Source: Prevotellaceae bacterium UBA1716 (lineage in GTDB: Bacteria > Bacteroidota > Bacteroidia > Bacteroidales > Bacteroidaceae). Taken from it: 64,000 nt of DNA. The position numbers and the translations under genes were made by a program. The DNA is taken from NCBI GenBank assembly GCA_002317225.1, contig DCIW01000195.1, positions 1-64,000 of the forward strand, written 5' to 3'. How positions within the stretch are numbered: position 1 is the first letter of the stretch; each line of letters starts with the position of its first letter. Shown here one piece after another: positions 44,371 through 54,467 of this stretch. The notes under the pieces were generated by a model, which did not search any database, was not told the DNA's origin, and saw nothing but the letters and a program-made list of their open reading frames with translations.

Positions 44371-45798
44371 TCAGACCATTGTGCCGTCAGTTGTATATTC
44401 AAGAGTCTCTCCTTGCACGGCAGATTGTTCCGGCATCTTCGACTTAGCCTGAACTGTTGCATAACGGCTGACACTAAGAATCATGCCGATGTAGAAACTT
44501 GTGATAAGGATTGATGAACCACCCTTACTGATGAGAGGCAAAGTCTGACCTGTCACAGGGAACGCTCCCACTGCAACAGCCATATTGACTAGTGCCTGAA
44601 GCACCATCATCATACCAAGTCCGAGTACCAGATATGCAGGGAAGAATCGCTTGCACTTCTGTGCGATTCGGCCGCATCGTATAAGAAGCACGATATAGAG
44701 ACCCATGATGAGAAGCGAACCGAACAAGCCCATCTCCTCCACAATGATTGCATAGATGAAGTCCGACTCCGCATGCTGAAGGAAGTCTCGCTGAATAGAG
44801 TTGCCCGGACCACGACCAATCACATTCGAATTAGCAACAGCAATCTTTGCGTATGTAGTCTGCGAGTTCTTGTCACCGAGAAGTTCTGCGATTTCAAGTT
44901 TGCGTTGATATTCGTTGATAGCCTTATTATATTCAGGAGAGCCATGCTCGCACTTCGATTCGAGTTGTTGTACAAACTTCTGGAAGTCAGCCTCTTTCTT
45001 CGCTTTTGCCTCGGCATCGTTCTCAAGACCGAAGGCACGCATGATACGGTGCTTACCAGTTACGACACGACTCATACCAGGTATCTCTGCTAATGTATCA
45101 TCAGGGAGGGCCATCGCCAACAAACCAACAACCACGGCAAATGCTCCGATGCACAGACATCCCTTACCTATCAAATCCATAGGAACATGTGCAAACAACA
45201 TCATCAGCACAATTACGAGGAAAAGCATAGATGCAGTTGATACATTATCGATAAAGATAAGTCCACAGACGAGAATCGTCAAGCCACTCACGATGGCAAA
45301 AGGCATGTATCGCTTACCTTTCGTGGCACCAACAACAATCTTCTCCTTGCCACGCACAATCTGCCTCTGTTCTGCCTGAGTCTTTGCAAGAATGACAGCA
45401 ACAGACATGATAAGGGCACACTTGGCAAACTCCGAAGGTTGGAAACTGATACCACCTATATTCATCCATCTGTTGGTACCATTAAGTTCTCCTCCCGCTC
45501 CACCAAGAGCAGTGATTGCCAGCAAGATAACCGCCAACGGCAAGAGTGCCAAAGGGAAGAGCATGAACCACTTACAAGGTATACGATGCACGAAAAGGAT
45601 GACTCCGAGACCCACCACGAGGAAGAATGCCTGACTGAGCATAGGTCCCATGTGAGTAGTGCTGTCGAACGTCATACGACTTGACGCACTGTACACCTCA
45701 ACAAGCGAGACCATACAGAGCAGGAACCATATCATCCAGATGACCTTGTCGCCCTTGAAGATATTGCCTTTGAATATTTCAGAAATATATTTGCCCAC
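44371..45798 (-). CDS. ftsW: Septal peptidoglycan polymerase FtsW (SEDS)
   Basis: A 475-residue SEDS glycosyltransferase with ten membrane segments. GTNRWMNIGGISFQPSEFAK is the conserved block near the third to fourth helices. VANSNVIGRGPGNSIQRDFL and HAESDFIYAIIVEEMGLFG are SEDS signatures, and FPVTGQTLPLISKGGSSIL is the C-terminal block. It polymerises lipid II with FtsI. The extracytoplasmic loop at about residues 241-295 is enlarged by a charged stretch (NDAEAKAKKEADFQKFVQQL and beyond) compared with the short loop in E. coli FtsW. Confidence 0.95.
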   Translation of the reverse strand: MGKYISEIFKGNIFKGDKVIWMIWFLLCMVSLVEVYSASSRMTFDSTTHMGPMLSQAFFLVVGLGVILFVHRIPCKWFMLFPLALLPLAVILLAITALGGAGGELNGTNRWMNIGGISFQPSEFAKCALIMSVAVILAKTQAEQRQIVRGKEKIVVGATKGKRYMPFAIVSGLTILVCGLIFIDNVSTASMLFLVIVLMMLFAHVPMDLIGKGCLCIGAFAVVVGLLAMALPDDTLAEIPGMSRVVTGKHRIMRAFGLENDAEAKAKKEADFQKFVQQLESKCEHGSPEYNKAINEYQRKLEIAELLGDKNSQTTYAKIAVANSNVIGRGPGNSIQRDFLQHAESDFIYAIIVEEMGLFGSLLIMGLYIVLLIRCGRIAQKCKRFFPAYLVLGLGMMMVLQALVNMAVAVGAFPVTGQTLPLISKGGSSILITSFYIGMILSVSRYATVQAKSKMPEQSAVQGETLEYTTDGTMV

Positions 45799-45813
45799 TA
45801 TTCAATATTGTTA

Positions 45814-47145
45814 TTAGAGGTTCTTCACGCACTCCTTGAACTGCTCACCACGATCCTCCATATTCTTGAAGAGGTCAAAGCTTGCACAACAAGGACTCAA
45901 AAGTACACAGCTGCCTGGCTTAGCCATCTTAAAGCACTCGTCCACACAGTCTTTCATCGACTTCACGTCTGCTATTGGAATACCGAAGTTGTCGAATGCA
46001 GCATGGAGCTTTGAGTTGTCAACTCCCATGAACACAAGACCGATACACTTTTCCTTAACGAGGTCGAAAATCTCCGAGTAGTCGTTGCCCTTGTCCTTAC
46101 CGCCGAGGATGAGAACTGTTGGTTGAGTCATGCTCTCGAGTGCATACCAACAAGCATTGACATTAGTAGCCTTTGAGTCGTTCACAAAGTCAACTCCACG
46201 CACACGACCAGCCTTTTCAAGACGATGTTCCACACCTGCGAAGTTGCTCAAGCCTTTACGAATCTGTTCCTTGCTAACTCCCGCAATGTCAGCAGTTATA
46301 CCTGCTGCGAGAGAGTTATAGAGGTTATGCTTTCCACGGAGTGCGAGTTCTTCCTGTTCCATATTGAAAGGCACTGGACCCTCAATGACAAATTCCTTGT
46401 CAGCCACATAACCGATGGCTGCATCTTCCTTAAATTCGGAGAATGGACAAAGGCGAGCCTTGATGTTATACTTCGCGAGTTCCTTAGTGACAACTGGGTC
46501 GTCGTTCCAGAAGATAAAGGCATCATCCTCAGTTTGGTTCTGTATGATACGCATCTTGCTGTCTACGTAGTTCTGGAACTTAAAGTCGTAGCGGTCGAGA
46601 TGGTCAGGAGTGATGTTCATGAGGATAGCGATATCAGCCTTGAAGTCGTACATGTTATCAAGCTGGAAACTGCTGAGTTCGATTACATAATAGTCGAAAT
46701 TAGCCTCTGCAACCTGAAGGGCAAGACTCGAACCAATATTGCCTGCAAGACCAACATTGTATCCTGCCTCCTTGAGGATGTGGTAGATGAGCGAAGTGGT
46801 AGTAGTCTTACCATTCGAACCAGTAATACAAATCATCTTGGCATTAGTATAACGACCTGCAAACTCAATTTCAGAGATGATAGGAATCTGCTTTTCCTTA
46901 ATCTTCACAATCATAGGAGCGTTGTCTGGGATACCAGGGCTCTTGATGATTTCGTCTGCATTGAGGATAAGTTCCTCAGTATGTTGTCCTTCCTCCCAAA
47001 CAATACCATGACTGTCAAGGAGTTCCTTATATCTATCTTTAATCTTAGACATATCCGAAACGAACACGTCAAAACCTTCTTTCTTTGCCAACACTGCAGC
47101 TCCTGCACCACTTTCGGCTGCACCTAAAATTACTATTCTTTTCAT
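45814..47145 (-). CDS. murD: UDP-N-acetylmuramoyl-L-alanine--D-glutamate ligase
   Basis: A 443-residue Mur ligase adding D-Glu. IVILGAAESGAGAAVLAKKE is the N-terminal domain motif; ICITGSNGKTTTTSLIYHIL is the ATP P-loop; LMNITPDHLDRYD and NDSKATNVNACWYALESM are MurD-specific. It ends with LLSPCCASFDLFKNMEDRGE. The start codon lies 2-3 bp after the end of a GC-rich repeat (47148-47200). Confidence 0.97.
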   Translation of the reverse strand: MKRIVILGAAESGAGAAVLAKKEGFDVFVSDMSKIKDRYKELLDSHGIVWEEGQHTEELILNADEIIKSPGIPDNAPMIVKIKEKQIPIISEIEFAGRYTNAKMICITGSNGKTTTTSLIYHILKEAGYNVGLAGNIGSSLALQVAEANFDYYVIELSSFQLDNMYDFKADIAILMNITPDHLDRYDFKFQNYVDSKMRIIQNQTEDDAFIFWNDDPVVTKELAKYNIKARLCPFSEFKEDAAIGYVADKEFVIEGPVPFNMEQEELALRGKHNLYNSLAAGITADIAGVSKEQIRKGLSNFAGVEHRLEKAGRVRGVDFVNDSKATNVNACWYALESMTQPTVLILGGKDKGNDYSEIFDLVKEKCIGLVFMGVDNSKLHAAFDNFGIPIADVKSMKDCVDECFKMAKPGSCVLLSPCCASFDLFKNMEDRGEQFKECVKNL

Positions 47146-47147
47146 AA

Positions 47148-47290
47148 AGCCCCCCGACCCCCCAAGGGGGCGTCCATCCGGTTTGGGGGAGGATGGTATT
47201 TGTTTGTTAATGTATTTTATTATTTGATAACTGCATTTATTAATGGACAGCTGCCCGCATGGCCGCCCCCTTGGGGGGGCGGGGGGCTCC
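47148..47290. repeat. GC-rich inverted-repeat element between mraY and murD
   Basis: The left end (47148-47200) holds AAGCCCCCCGACCCCCC and AAGGGGGCGTCCATCC; the right end (47261-47290) holds GGCCGCCCCCTTGGGGGGGC and GGGGGGCTCC, its near inverted copy. The centre is AT-rich and non-coding. The left end is repeated almost base for base at 61471-61525. It stands out sharply from the base composition around it. Each end can fold (CCCCC/GGGGG; CCATCC/GGATGG). I see no transposase. Confidence 0.8.
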
Positions 47291-48549
47291 TACCTAATCT
47301 TCAAAGTCAATATAGTAATAGCCGCCAAGATTATAGTCACAATCCAGAAACGTGTTGTAATCATACTCTCGAAGAGCAATCCATCAGGTTTCTTTATCAA
47401 GTACTTAACGCCTGGTTCCATCTTGTGGCGATAATGATCGTGGAATGGAGCACGTTTGAATACTCTCCACTTCTCGCCCTTCTTATTGCCCTTCTTGGCA
47501 TAAGCCACCTGAAGCATCACGCTGACACTCTCCATGAAGAAGATACCGCAAAGGATAGGGATAAGCAATTCCTTATGGATGATAATGGCTGTGACGGCAA
47601 TCACACCACCGATGGCAAGGCTTCCCGTATCGCCCATAAACACTTTGGCTGGGTAGGCATTGTACCAGAGGAAACCGATGAGTGCACCGACAAAGGCACA
47701 GATGAACACTACAATCTCCTCCGAACCAGGGATATACATCACGTTGAGATAACTTGCAAACTCGATATGTCCCGAGACGTACGCCAGTATTCCCAACGTC
47801 GTTCCTATTATAGCCGAGTTGCCCGCACACATACCGTCCATACCATCATTGAGGTTGGCACCGTTCGATACGGCACAAATCACAATTGTTGTTGCAATGA
47901 TGAACAGCACCCAACCAATTGCACGCTTAGTAGTTCCGTTTGGTACGAAAGGAATGAGTTCGTAATAGTCAAGGTTGTTGTTCTTGAAGAACGGCACAGT
48001 AGTAACGGTCGACTTACGTGCCTCACTCTTATGATAAACCACCTTCTTCTCGCCCACCTCACGAGTTACGTTCTCACGTACAACTGCCTGAGGACTAAGC
48101 CACAAAGTGATGCCGACAATACAACCGAAGGTCAACTGCCCAAGCATCTTGAGTCTTGGAGAAAGACCATCCTTGTTGCCACCCAACTTTATCTTGTCGT
48201 CAAGAAAGCCGAGCAAACCGAAGAACACGATGGTTGCAATAAGAAGCAGCACATACACGTTGGTAAGTTTGCCGAGGAGCAAGGCAGGAATGATTACAGC
48301 CGCCAATATCACGACTCCACCCATCGAAGGAACACCCTTTTTCTGCACTCCGTATGGGTCGATAGCAGCATCACGTGCACCTTCAATTATCTTCTTACGA
48401 CGCATGTACTTAATAAAGTACTCTCCAAACCACATTGAGATGACAAGTGAAATGATAAGAGCCATCAACGCTCGGAACGAGACGAACTCGAACATCCTTA
48501 CTCCCGGAATGTCAAGTTCCTTTAGGAATTGTGATAAATGGTAAAGCAT
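47290..48549 (-). CDS. mraY: Phospho-N-acetylmuramoyl-pentapeptide transferase
   Basis: A 419-residue polytopic enzyme that makes lipid I. KKGVPSMGGVVILAAVIIPA, LLGFLDDKIKLGGNKDGLSP, ANLNDGMDGMCAGNSAI and NAYPAKVFMGDTGSLAIGG carry the conserved Asp and Asn residues of the active site. APFHDHYRHK holds the HHH-like C-terminal motif. A roughly 40-residue hydrophilic insert (VTREVGEKKVVYHKSEARKS, about residues 160-195) is longer than in E. coli MraY (360 residues). Upstream lie tandem hairpin repeats (48647-48712); the stop touches the GC-rich repeat. Confidence 0.97.
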   Translation of the reverse strand: MLYHLSQFLKELDIPGVRMFEFVSFRALMALIISLVISMWFGEYFIKYMRRKKIIEGARDAAIDPYGVQKKGVPSMGGVVILAAVIIPALLLGKLTNVYVLLLIATIVFFGLLGFLDDKIKLGGNKDGLSPRLKMLGQLTFGCIVGITLWLSPQAVVRENVTREVGEKKVVYHKSEARKSTVTTVPFFKNNNLDYYELIPFVPNGTTKRAIGWVLFIIATTIVICAVSNGANLNDGMDGMCAGNSAIIGTTLGILAYVSGHIEFASYLNVMYIPGSEEIVVFICAFVGALIGFLWYNAYPAKVFMGDTGSLAIGGVIAVTAIIIHKELLIPILCGIFFMESVSVMLQVAYAKKGNKKGEKWRVFKRAPFHDHYRHKMEPGVKYLIKKPDGLLFESMITTRFWIVTIILAAITILTLKIR

Positions 48550-48646
48550 TTATGTTCAATTTATAATTTACAATTAATAATTAATAATGTGAGGTTGCAA
48601 GTATGATTATTATCCACATGCATTCTCACGTTTGGGCATCTCAATT

Positions 48647-48712
48647 TGTCCGTGCAGACGGACAAGGAAGTCCGCGCTAACGGACACGGATGTCCGTGCA
48701 GACGGACATGGC
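48647..48712. repeat. Three tandem 22-bp hairpin repeats between murE and mraY
   Basis: Units start at 48647, 48669 and 48691, exactly 22 bp apart. Units 1 and 3 contain the perfect hairpin TGTCCG-TGCAGA-CGGACA; unit 2 has AGTCCG-CGCTAA-CGGACA. The spacer is four bases (AGGA, CGGA, TGGC). The array lies in the intercistronic region, 19 bp after the murE stop and about 98 bp before the mraY start, so it is within the dcw transcript. Confidence 0.9.
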
Positions 48713-48731
48713 AACACGCCCTAATGTTTTT

Positions 48732-50180
48732 TTAGAAGCAAGCGCGTACCTCTTCGTGATCGTCAAAGTGATGCTTCACGCCCTTAATAATCTGGTAGTC
48801 TTCGTGACCCTTTCCTGCGATGAGGATTACATCACCTGGTTGGGCAAGCATACAAGCTGTTTTAATTGCCTGACGACGATCCACGATAGTGAGCACATCG
48901 CTGAGTTGCTCTGCAGTAAGGCCTGCCTGCATATCTTTGAGGATATCTTCTGGTTCTTCAAAACGAGGGTTATCGCTTGTGAGGATTACCTTGTCGCTCT
49001 GCTTCACAGCTTCTTGTGCCATGAGAGGGCGCTTGCCCTTGTCACGATTACCACCGCATCCACATACTGTGATAACCTTTCCGCTCTTGCCATCAAGCAC
49101 CTGATGGATAGAGTTGAGCACGTTCTCAAGTGCATCTGGAGTATGAGCATAGTCTACGATTGCAGTATATCCCGATGGTGAACGAAGTGCCTCGAAACGA
49201 CCATTTACTGGTTTCATAGCACTCATCGCAACAAGCACTTCCTGTGGATCCTTACCGAGCATAACTGCTGCTCCATAAACAGCAAGGAGATTGCTCACGT
49301 TAAACTTACCCACAAACTGCACTCCCACTTCCTTTCCATTGATTTCGAGATACATGCCTTCGAAGTGGCACTCTATAATCTTTGCCTTGAAGTCGGCAGG
49401 ACTCTGCACGCTATATGTCTTGACAGTTGCTTTTGTATTCTGAACCATCACACTTCCGTTCTTGTCGTCTGCATTTGTGATAGCGAACGCATCAGCAGGA
49501 AGATTGTCGAAGAACTGCTTCTTTGCCTTGATATAGTTCTCGAAAGTCTTGTGATAATCGAGGTGGTCGCGAGTGATATTTGTGAACATAGCACCAACGA
49601 AGCGAAGGCCGCCAATACGATTTTGAACCACACTATGCGAGCTAACCTCCATAAAGCAGTACTCACATCCAGCCTCAACCATCTTTGCGAGCAAGGCATT
49701 GAGAGTCACAGGATCTGGTGTAGTATGCTCTGTTGGGACTGCCTCACCATCAATGTAGTTGCACACAGTTGATAGAAGACCAGTCTTATGTCCCATCGCG
49801 CGATACATATTATATAATACGGTAGCAATGGTTGTCTTTCCGTTTGTTCCGGTAACACCTACAAGCTTCAACTTGCTTGTTGGGTCGCCATAGAAGTTTG
49901 TGGCAATCTGACCCACGTTCTGCTCTGTATTGGCAAGGCGAACGTAAGCCACTCCGTCTGCAAGTTCAGCAGGCATATCTTCACACACAATTGCCTTGGC
50001 TCCAAGTTCGAGAGCCTTTCCGATGTAGGCGTGACCGTCTGCAGCAGTACCCTTAACAGCAATAAACATATTGCCATCCTTCACTTGGCGTGAGTCGATG
50101 TTCACACCGTTGACTTCAACGTCCTGTGCACCTTTCTGTTCAAGGACATCAAGACCTTTCAACAAATCTTGCAGTTTCAT
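48732..50180 (-). CDS. murE: UDP-MurNAc-L-Ala-D-Glu--meso-diaminopimelate ligase
   Basis: A 482-residue Mur ligase. [20 protein letters not shown] is the UDP-binding start; [20 protein letters not shown] is the ATP P-loop; [17 protein letters not shown] and [14 protein letters not shown] are MurE blocks; [13 protein letters not shown] holds the DNPR motif that selects meso-diaminopimelate. It starts 8 bp after the ftsI stop. Standard length. Confidence 0.97.
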   Translation of the reverse strand: MKLQDLLKGLDVLEQKGAQDVEVNGVNIDSRQVKDGNMFIAVKGTAADGHAYIGKALELGAKAIVCEDMPAELADGVAYVRLANTEQNVGQIATNFYGDPTSKLKLVGVTGTNGKTTIATVLYNMYRAMGHKTGLLSTVCNYIDGEAVPTEHTTPDPVTLNALLAKMVEAGCEYCFMEVSSHSVVQNRIGGLRFVGAMFTNITRDHLDYHKTFENYIKAKKQFFDNLPADAFAITNADDKNGSVMVQNTKATVKTYSVQSPADFKAKIIECHFEGMYLEINGKEVGVQFVGKFNVSNLLAVYGAAVMLGKDPQEVLVAMSAMKPVNGRFEALRSPSGYTAIVDYAHTPDALENVLNSIHQVLDGKSGKVITVCGCGGNRDKGKRPLMAQEAVKQSDKVILTSDNPRFEEPEDILKDMQAGLTAEQLSDVLTIVDRRQAIKTACMLAQPGDVILIAGKGHEDYQIIKGVKHHFDDHEEVRACF

Positions 50181-50188
50181 ATATAGTT

Positions 50189-52363
50189 CTATTTTAATTC
50201 GATAAGTATTTTGTTGCCCTTTTCAATCTTAGTTCCCGCAGGAATGCTTTGGCCGACAACTTTTCCTCGGCCCTTCACGCGAGTATGGATTCCTCGACTT
50301 TCAAGGGCATATACAGCATCGCGAGCACCCATTCCCGTAACATCAGGAACTGAAGTCTCACTCGTGAACACTTGTTTCAGTCTGACACTCTTACCTTCAA
50401 TCGTAGCCGAAGCATACTGATGCTTTGTGTCGCCACTCACGAGCACATTGAACTCGCGAAGAACTCGCTTGGCCGCAGCCACATCACCAGTCTTGACATC
50501 CGGAATATATACCGAAGTAGAATCGGCAGCACGATTAATATCAGTCGTAAGATTCTTTGAATAAACACGTTGTGCAATTTGCGAGAACACCGGACCAGCC
50601 TGTCCACCACCACTCGACACATAGTATGAGTGGCGAATTGCAACGATACAAGTGTAGCGTGGAGCCTCTGAAGGGAAATATCCGCAGAAGCTAACGAGGT
50701 GCTCGTTCTTTCCACCGTGATAGCCACCGCCATTAGACACCTGGGCTGTACCAGTCTTACCCGAAACATCGAAGAACTTGTTTCCAGCCTTCTTACCGAG
50801 GCCTTCCTTGTCGCAAACCACACGATGCAGGATGGTCTGTATCTCTTCGAGAGTCTGAGGTTTGCAGATATGTTCGCGGATGACATTCACCGGATATTCT
50901 TCTACCATCTCACCATTTCGTGAGATTCCTTTCACGAAGCGTGGAGCGACCAACTTGCCTCCATTGGCAATTGCATTATAGAAGGTACATGTGGAGATAG
51001 GAGGAATCTGAGTCTCGTAACCGATTGACATCCACGCAAGTGCAGTAGCAGACCAGTTGAGAGAGTTCTTGAATCCGCCCTTGCTGTCACGCTTTGGCAT
51101 ACGGATGATAGGGTTAGCAGCACCGCTGAAGCGTTCGGGCAAGCCGAGTGGAGCACCGATACCCACGCGACGAAGACCTTCGACAAACTTCTCTGGCTGA
51201 TTATGGTAATGCTCATCTATAAGTTTGCTGACACCGATGTTCGAAGAGAACATAAGCACATGAGGCACATCAATCACATGATAACCACCACGATTCCAGT
51301 TGTGGTCCTTCATGTATGCACCATGCATATTCATCACACCACAACCTGTGTCCACATGGTCTGAAACCTTGATATATCCATCATCAAGACCTACCATGAT
51401 TGATGCGGTCTTGAATGTAGAACCCGGTTCCATCAACGATGCAAGTGCGTAGTTACGAGCTTCGTAATAGTTGCCGTCGTCGTAGCGTTCGAGGTTGACG
51501 ATTGCTTTCACATCACCCGTCTTCACTTCCATAAGGATAGCGACACCCATAGTGGCTTCGAGTTCGTGAAGTTTTTCGCGGAGAGCACTTTCGCAGATAT
51601 CCTGCATGCTCACATCGATAGTGGAAACAACGTCGTAACCATCCTGTGGAGCCTCATCAATGATATCCAAGTACTTGTTGAACACCTTCTTATGATGAAC
51701 CTTACCCGACTTGCCACGAAGCACAGAGTCGTAGGCGAGTTCGATTCCCGAACGAGCAGAGTCTTTTGCACCGTAAAGGTCGCCGAGGGTACGCTTTGCA
51801 AGTGTGCCGAATGGTTTGTTACGGTTGTTGTACTCTATCACAACGAGACCGCTCTTGTTCTTATTCTTCTCCTTGAAGATTGGAAGACGGATTATTTCGT
51901 TGTACTGTATGTAGTTAAGCACCTGACGAGGGCACACTTCCCAATAACGCTTGCCTCCGTTAAGGCCTTCGAGAAGGTGTTCCTTGTATTCGCGTTCGGT
52001 AAGGATAGGGCAAATGCCATAGAGACCTCGACTGATAGAATCGATGTTGGCATTCCAGATGCTATCTTTTTCTTCCTTTGCCTTTTCATCCTTGTCTGCA
52101 CCACCCGACATAAAATCGATGTAGAGTCGGTAGTTAGGCAGACTGCTCGCCATAATCTGCTTGCCGTCGGACGATAGGATATTACCTCGGTTAGGCTTGA
52201 GTTCCATAGTGTCCGAAACGCTGACCTGACCGACATCCACCCATTTGTCATGCTGTATCACCATGGTTTTGAACATGTTCCAGATGATCCAGAAACAGAT
52301 GAGTATCGCACAAACGACTACTATCGTAAATCGGGTTGATATGTATTTCTTTTCAAACTTCAT
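50189..52363 (-). CDS. ftsI: Septal transpeptidase FtsI (PBP3-like) with PASTA domain
   Basis: A 724-residue class B penicillin-binding protein. One N-terminal membrane helix ([19 protein letters not shown]) is followed by a pedestal domain ([20 protein letters not shown]). The transpeptidase domain has the SxxK motif in [12 protein letters not shown], SxN in [11 protein letters not shown] and KTG in [19 protein letters not shown]. The C-terminal 55 residues form one PASTA domain ([20 protein letters not shown]). It cross-links septal peptidoglycan with FtsW. It lies between ftsL and murE in the normal dcw order. Confidence 0.95.
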   Translation of the reverse strand: MKFEKKYISTRFTIVVVCAILICFWIIWNMFKTMVIQHDKWVDVGQVSVSDTMELKPNRGNILSSDGKQIMASSLPNYRLYIDFMSGGADKDEKAKEEKDSIWNANIDSISRGLYGICPILTEREYKEHLLEGLNGGKRYWEVCPRQVLNYIQYNEIIRLPIFKEKNKNKSGLVVIEYNNRNKPFGTLAKRTLGDLYGAKDSARSGIELAYDSVLRGKSGKVHHKKVFNKYLDIIDEAPQDGYDVVSTIDVSMQDICESALREKLHELEATMGVAILMEVKTGDVKAIVNLERYDDGNYYEARNYALASLMEPGSTFKTASIMVGLDDGYIKVSDHVDTGCGVMNMHGAYMKDHNWNRGGYHVIDVPHVLMFSSNIGVSKLIDEHYHNQPEKFVEGLRRVGIGAPLGLPERFSGAANPIIRMPKRDSKGGFKNSLNWSATALAWMSIGYETQIPPISTCTFYNAIANGGKLVAPRFVKGISRNGEMVEEYPVNVIREHICKPQTLEEIQTILHRVVCDKEGLGKKAGNKFFDVSGKTGTAQVSNGGGYHGGKNEHLVSFCGYFPSEAPRYTCIVAIRHSYYVSSGGGQAGPVFSQIAQRVYSKNLTTDINRAADSTSVYIPDVKTGDVAAAKRVLREFNVLVSGDTKHQYASATIEGKSVRLKQVFTSETSVPDVTGMGARDAVYALESRGIHTRVKGRGKVVGQSIPAGTKIEKGNKILIELK

Positions 52364-52458
52364 TGTTTGTTATATCTCGAATTTCTTTGTTTAGTGTAGG
52401 AAGTGTAGGATAAAAATAAAAAATAAGTTGTTTTTTCTTATGATTTTCAGCTTTTACC

Positions 52459-52938
52459 CTATTCTATTGAGTCTTGTCGGATGAGGTAAGGAGGAGTGAT
52501 TGGGGTTTCAAGCACACTATCCTTGGTTTGTTTCAAGCGACGCTCAACGTTCGATTGACGTGATATATTCATCAGTTCGCTCGACTGAGTCAGCACGTTG
52601 TACTTCACCTTCTGGAGTTCGGTACGCAGACTGTCAATCGTGATGGCATCCTGCTGACTCGAATAGCGGTTACCGGTATAGAGCAGGGTGAGCAGCACAC
52701 AGAACATGATGAAGATCACCTGCTTGCGGATGAATCGGCTCTGCAATATGTCACCACCGAGAACTGCACGGAGTGAGAGCTCGCCCATATCATCCTCTTC
52801 GTCGGTGAACTTCTTGAGTGCCTCAATCGCCTCGCGCTGGTCTTGCTTCTCCTGCTCGGCTTGGATTTGCTCCTGGGCTTCCTCTGTGAGTTCCTCTTCC
52901 TTGGGGTCTATATCTTGTATGTAATCTTTTTCTTCCAT
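52459..52938 (-). CDS. FtsL-like cell division protein
   Basis: A 159-residue single-pass protein. An acidic cytoplasmic N-terminus of about 70 residues (KEEELTEEAQEQIQAEQEKQ) precedes one membrane helix (QVIFIMFCVLLTLLYTG) and a periplasmic coiled-coil segment (AITIDSLRTELQKVKYNVLT). Its place between rsmH and ftsI, and its topology, fit FtsL, which bridges FtsQ/FtsB to FtsI/FtsW. Sequence conservation is too low to confirm by eye. Confidence 0.78.
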   Translation of the reverse strand: MEEKDYIQDIDPKEEELTEEAQEQIQAEQEKQDQREAIEALKKFTDEEDDMGELSLRAVLGGDILQSRFIRKQVIFIMFCVLLTLLYTGNRYSSQQDAITIDSLRTELQKVKYNVLTQSSELMNISRQSNVERRLKQTKDSVLETPITPPYLIRQDSIE

Positions 52939-52967
52939 TGAGCGTTTTAATATTGTTTGGCTGCTAC

Positions 52968-53927
52968 CTAAATCTTCTCTGCAATTCGGAGTTTTGCACT
53001 TCGCGAACGAGGGTTGCGTTCCTGCTCTTCTTGATTAGGGACAATCACTTTATTATTAATAAGGTGGAAAGGCGTGTTTACCCGACCAAAGAAGTCCTTG
53101 TCTTCCCTACCCTCAACGTTGCCCGTCTTCATCAAGTTCTTCACGATGCGGTCTTCGAGCGAATGGTATGTGATGACCACCAAACGACCACCCGGACGAA
53201 GCATTTCGGTAGCACTTCGGAGCATTTCCTTGAGTGCATCCATCTCGTGATTCACTTCGATGCGGAGTGCCTGAAACACTTTTGCGAGTTCTTTCTTCTC
53301 ACGGTCACGACCGAAAAGCGGCTTAGTGACTTCGAGGAATTCGCCTATAGTTTCTATCTTCTTTGTCTTGCGTGCATTTACAAGAACCGAAGCAAGTTTA
53401 CGTGCGTTCTTCAGTTCGCCGTAAAGGTAGAACACGTCGGCGAGCGCCTTTTCGTCGTATGTATTGACCACCTCAGCTGCTGTCATTCCCGCTCTCTGGT
53501 TCATTCGCATATCGAGTTTCCCATCGAAACGGAACGAGAAGCCACGTTCGCTATCATCAAAATGGTGAGAACTGACTCCGAGATCTGCAAGCAATCCGTC
53601 TATCTCCTCCACTCCATAATAGCGCATGAAGTTCTTGAGGTAGCGGAAATTGGAACGGACGAAAGTGAACTGGCCTTCATAGTCATTGAACGACTTCGAC
53701 ATACAGTTTCCATCAATTGCAACACTTTTGTTTGCATTTTCCTCTGCATCCGCATCCTGATCGAAACTGTAGAGGTGTCCGTCCTTATCGAGTCTGCTGA
53801 GTATCTCGCGACTATGACCACCACCACCGAAAGTAACATCGACAAAGTTTCCACCTTTATCAATGTTCAATCCGTCCACGCTCTCCTTGAGCAAGACTGG
53901 TACGTGATAAGTCATTTGTTCTTCCAT
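52968..53927 (-). CDS. rsmH: 16S rRNA (cytosine(1402)-N(4))-methyltransferase
   Basis: A 319-residue RsmH (MraW) SAM-dependent methyltransferase. TYHVPVLLKESVDGLNI is the canonical N-terminus; FVDVTFGGGGHSREIL is the SAM motif; LLADLGVSSHHFDDSERGFS and RFDGKLDMRMNQ are RsmH blocks; LVVITYHSLEDRIVKNLMKT and NPRSRSAKLR form the C-terminus. Second gene of the dcw cluster, 21 bp after mraZ. Confidence 0.97.
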   Translation of the reverse strand: MEEQMTYHVPVLLKESVDGLNIDKGGNFVDVTFGGGGHSREILSRLDKDGHLYSFDQDADAEENANKSVAIDGNCMSKSFNDYEGQFTFVRSNFRYLKNFMRYYGVEEIDGLLADLGVSSHHFDDSERGFSFRFDGKLDMRMNQRAGMTAAEVVNTYDEKALADVFYLYGELKNARKLASVLVNARKTKKIETIGEFLEVTKPLFGRDREKKELAKVFQALRIEVNHEMDALKEMLRSATEMLRPGGRLVVITYHSLEDRIVKNLMKTGNVEGREDKDFFGRVNTPFHLINNKVIVPNQEEQERNPRSRSAKLRIAEKI

Positions 53928-53948
53928 TCAATTCGTGTTGTTAAGAGA

Positions 53949-54389
53949 TTAAGCGAACAAGCCCTCGATATCGCTACCGAGTTCATCGTCTGCACTAAGA
54001 TATTGGTCGAGATTCTCCTTGCTCCACACCTCAATCTTATTGTCGACTCCTAAGAATCGAACGTCTGCATCAATTTCCGCATATTGCAACTTCGACTTTG
54101 CAATCAGGATGCGTCCATTGCTGTCGAGCTCTACAGGTTCTGCATCGGCAGAAAAGCGGCGAAGCATGTCTTGATGCTCACGCTTCCAAAGATTGAGATG
54201 CGACTTGAGATCATCGAGCTTTTCGTTCCACACGGATTCAGGATAAAGCACAAGACACTTCTGGAACAAATCCTTACGCAGAACGAGCTTTGTAGCATCT
54301 TCGGCGGCAAGGATCTTCCTTAATGCTGCAGGCAGGAAAACTCTGCCTTTTGCATCTGTCTTTGCTGAAAAATCTCCGATGAATCGCAT
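53949..54389 (-). CDS. mraZ: Transcriptional regulator / division protein MraZ
   Basis: A 146-residue protein with two AbrB-like swapped-hairpin domains. FIGDFSAKTDAKGRVFLPAA (residues 3-22) is repeat one and VELDSNGRILIAKSKLQYAE is repeat two, each with the DxKGR/DxNGR turn. MraZ is the usual first gene of the dcw cluster and, in E. coli, represses its own operon by binding TGGGN repeats. Two such repeats lie in its promoter here (54468-54501). Confidence 0.96.
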   Translation of the reverse strand: MRFIGDFSAKTDAKGRVFLPAALRKILAAEDATKLVLRKDLFQKCLVLYPESVWNEKLDDLKSHLNLWKREHQDMLRRFSADAEPVELDSNGRILIAKSKLQYAEIDADVRFLGVDNKIEVWSKENLDQYLSADDELGSDIEGLFA

Positions 54390-54467
54390 TTGTAATTAAG
54401 TTGTTTTGTGGCGTTGGTTAACATCGTTTTGAACGAGTCCCTCGTACCTTATTTATGAAATCTTTTG

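Noticed and set aside
48647..48712. CRISPR-like array
   Set aside because: The 22-bp units are directly adjacent with only four-base spacers, there are three units and no cas genes.
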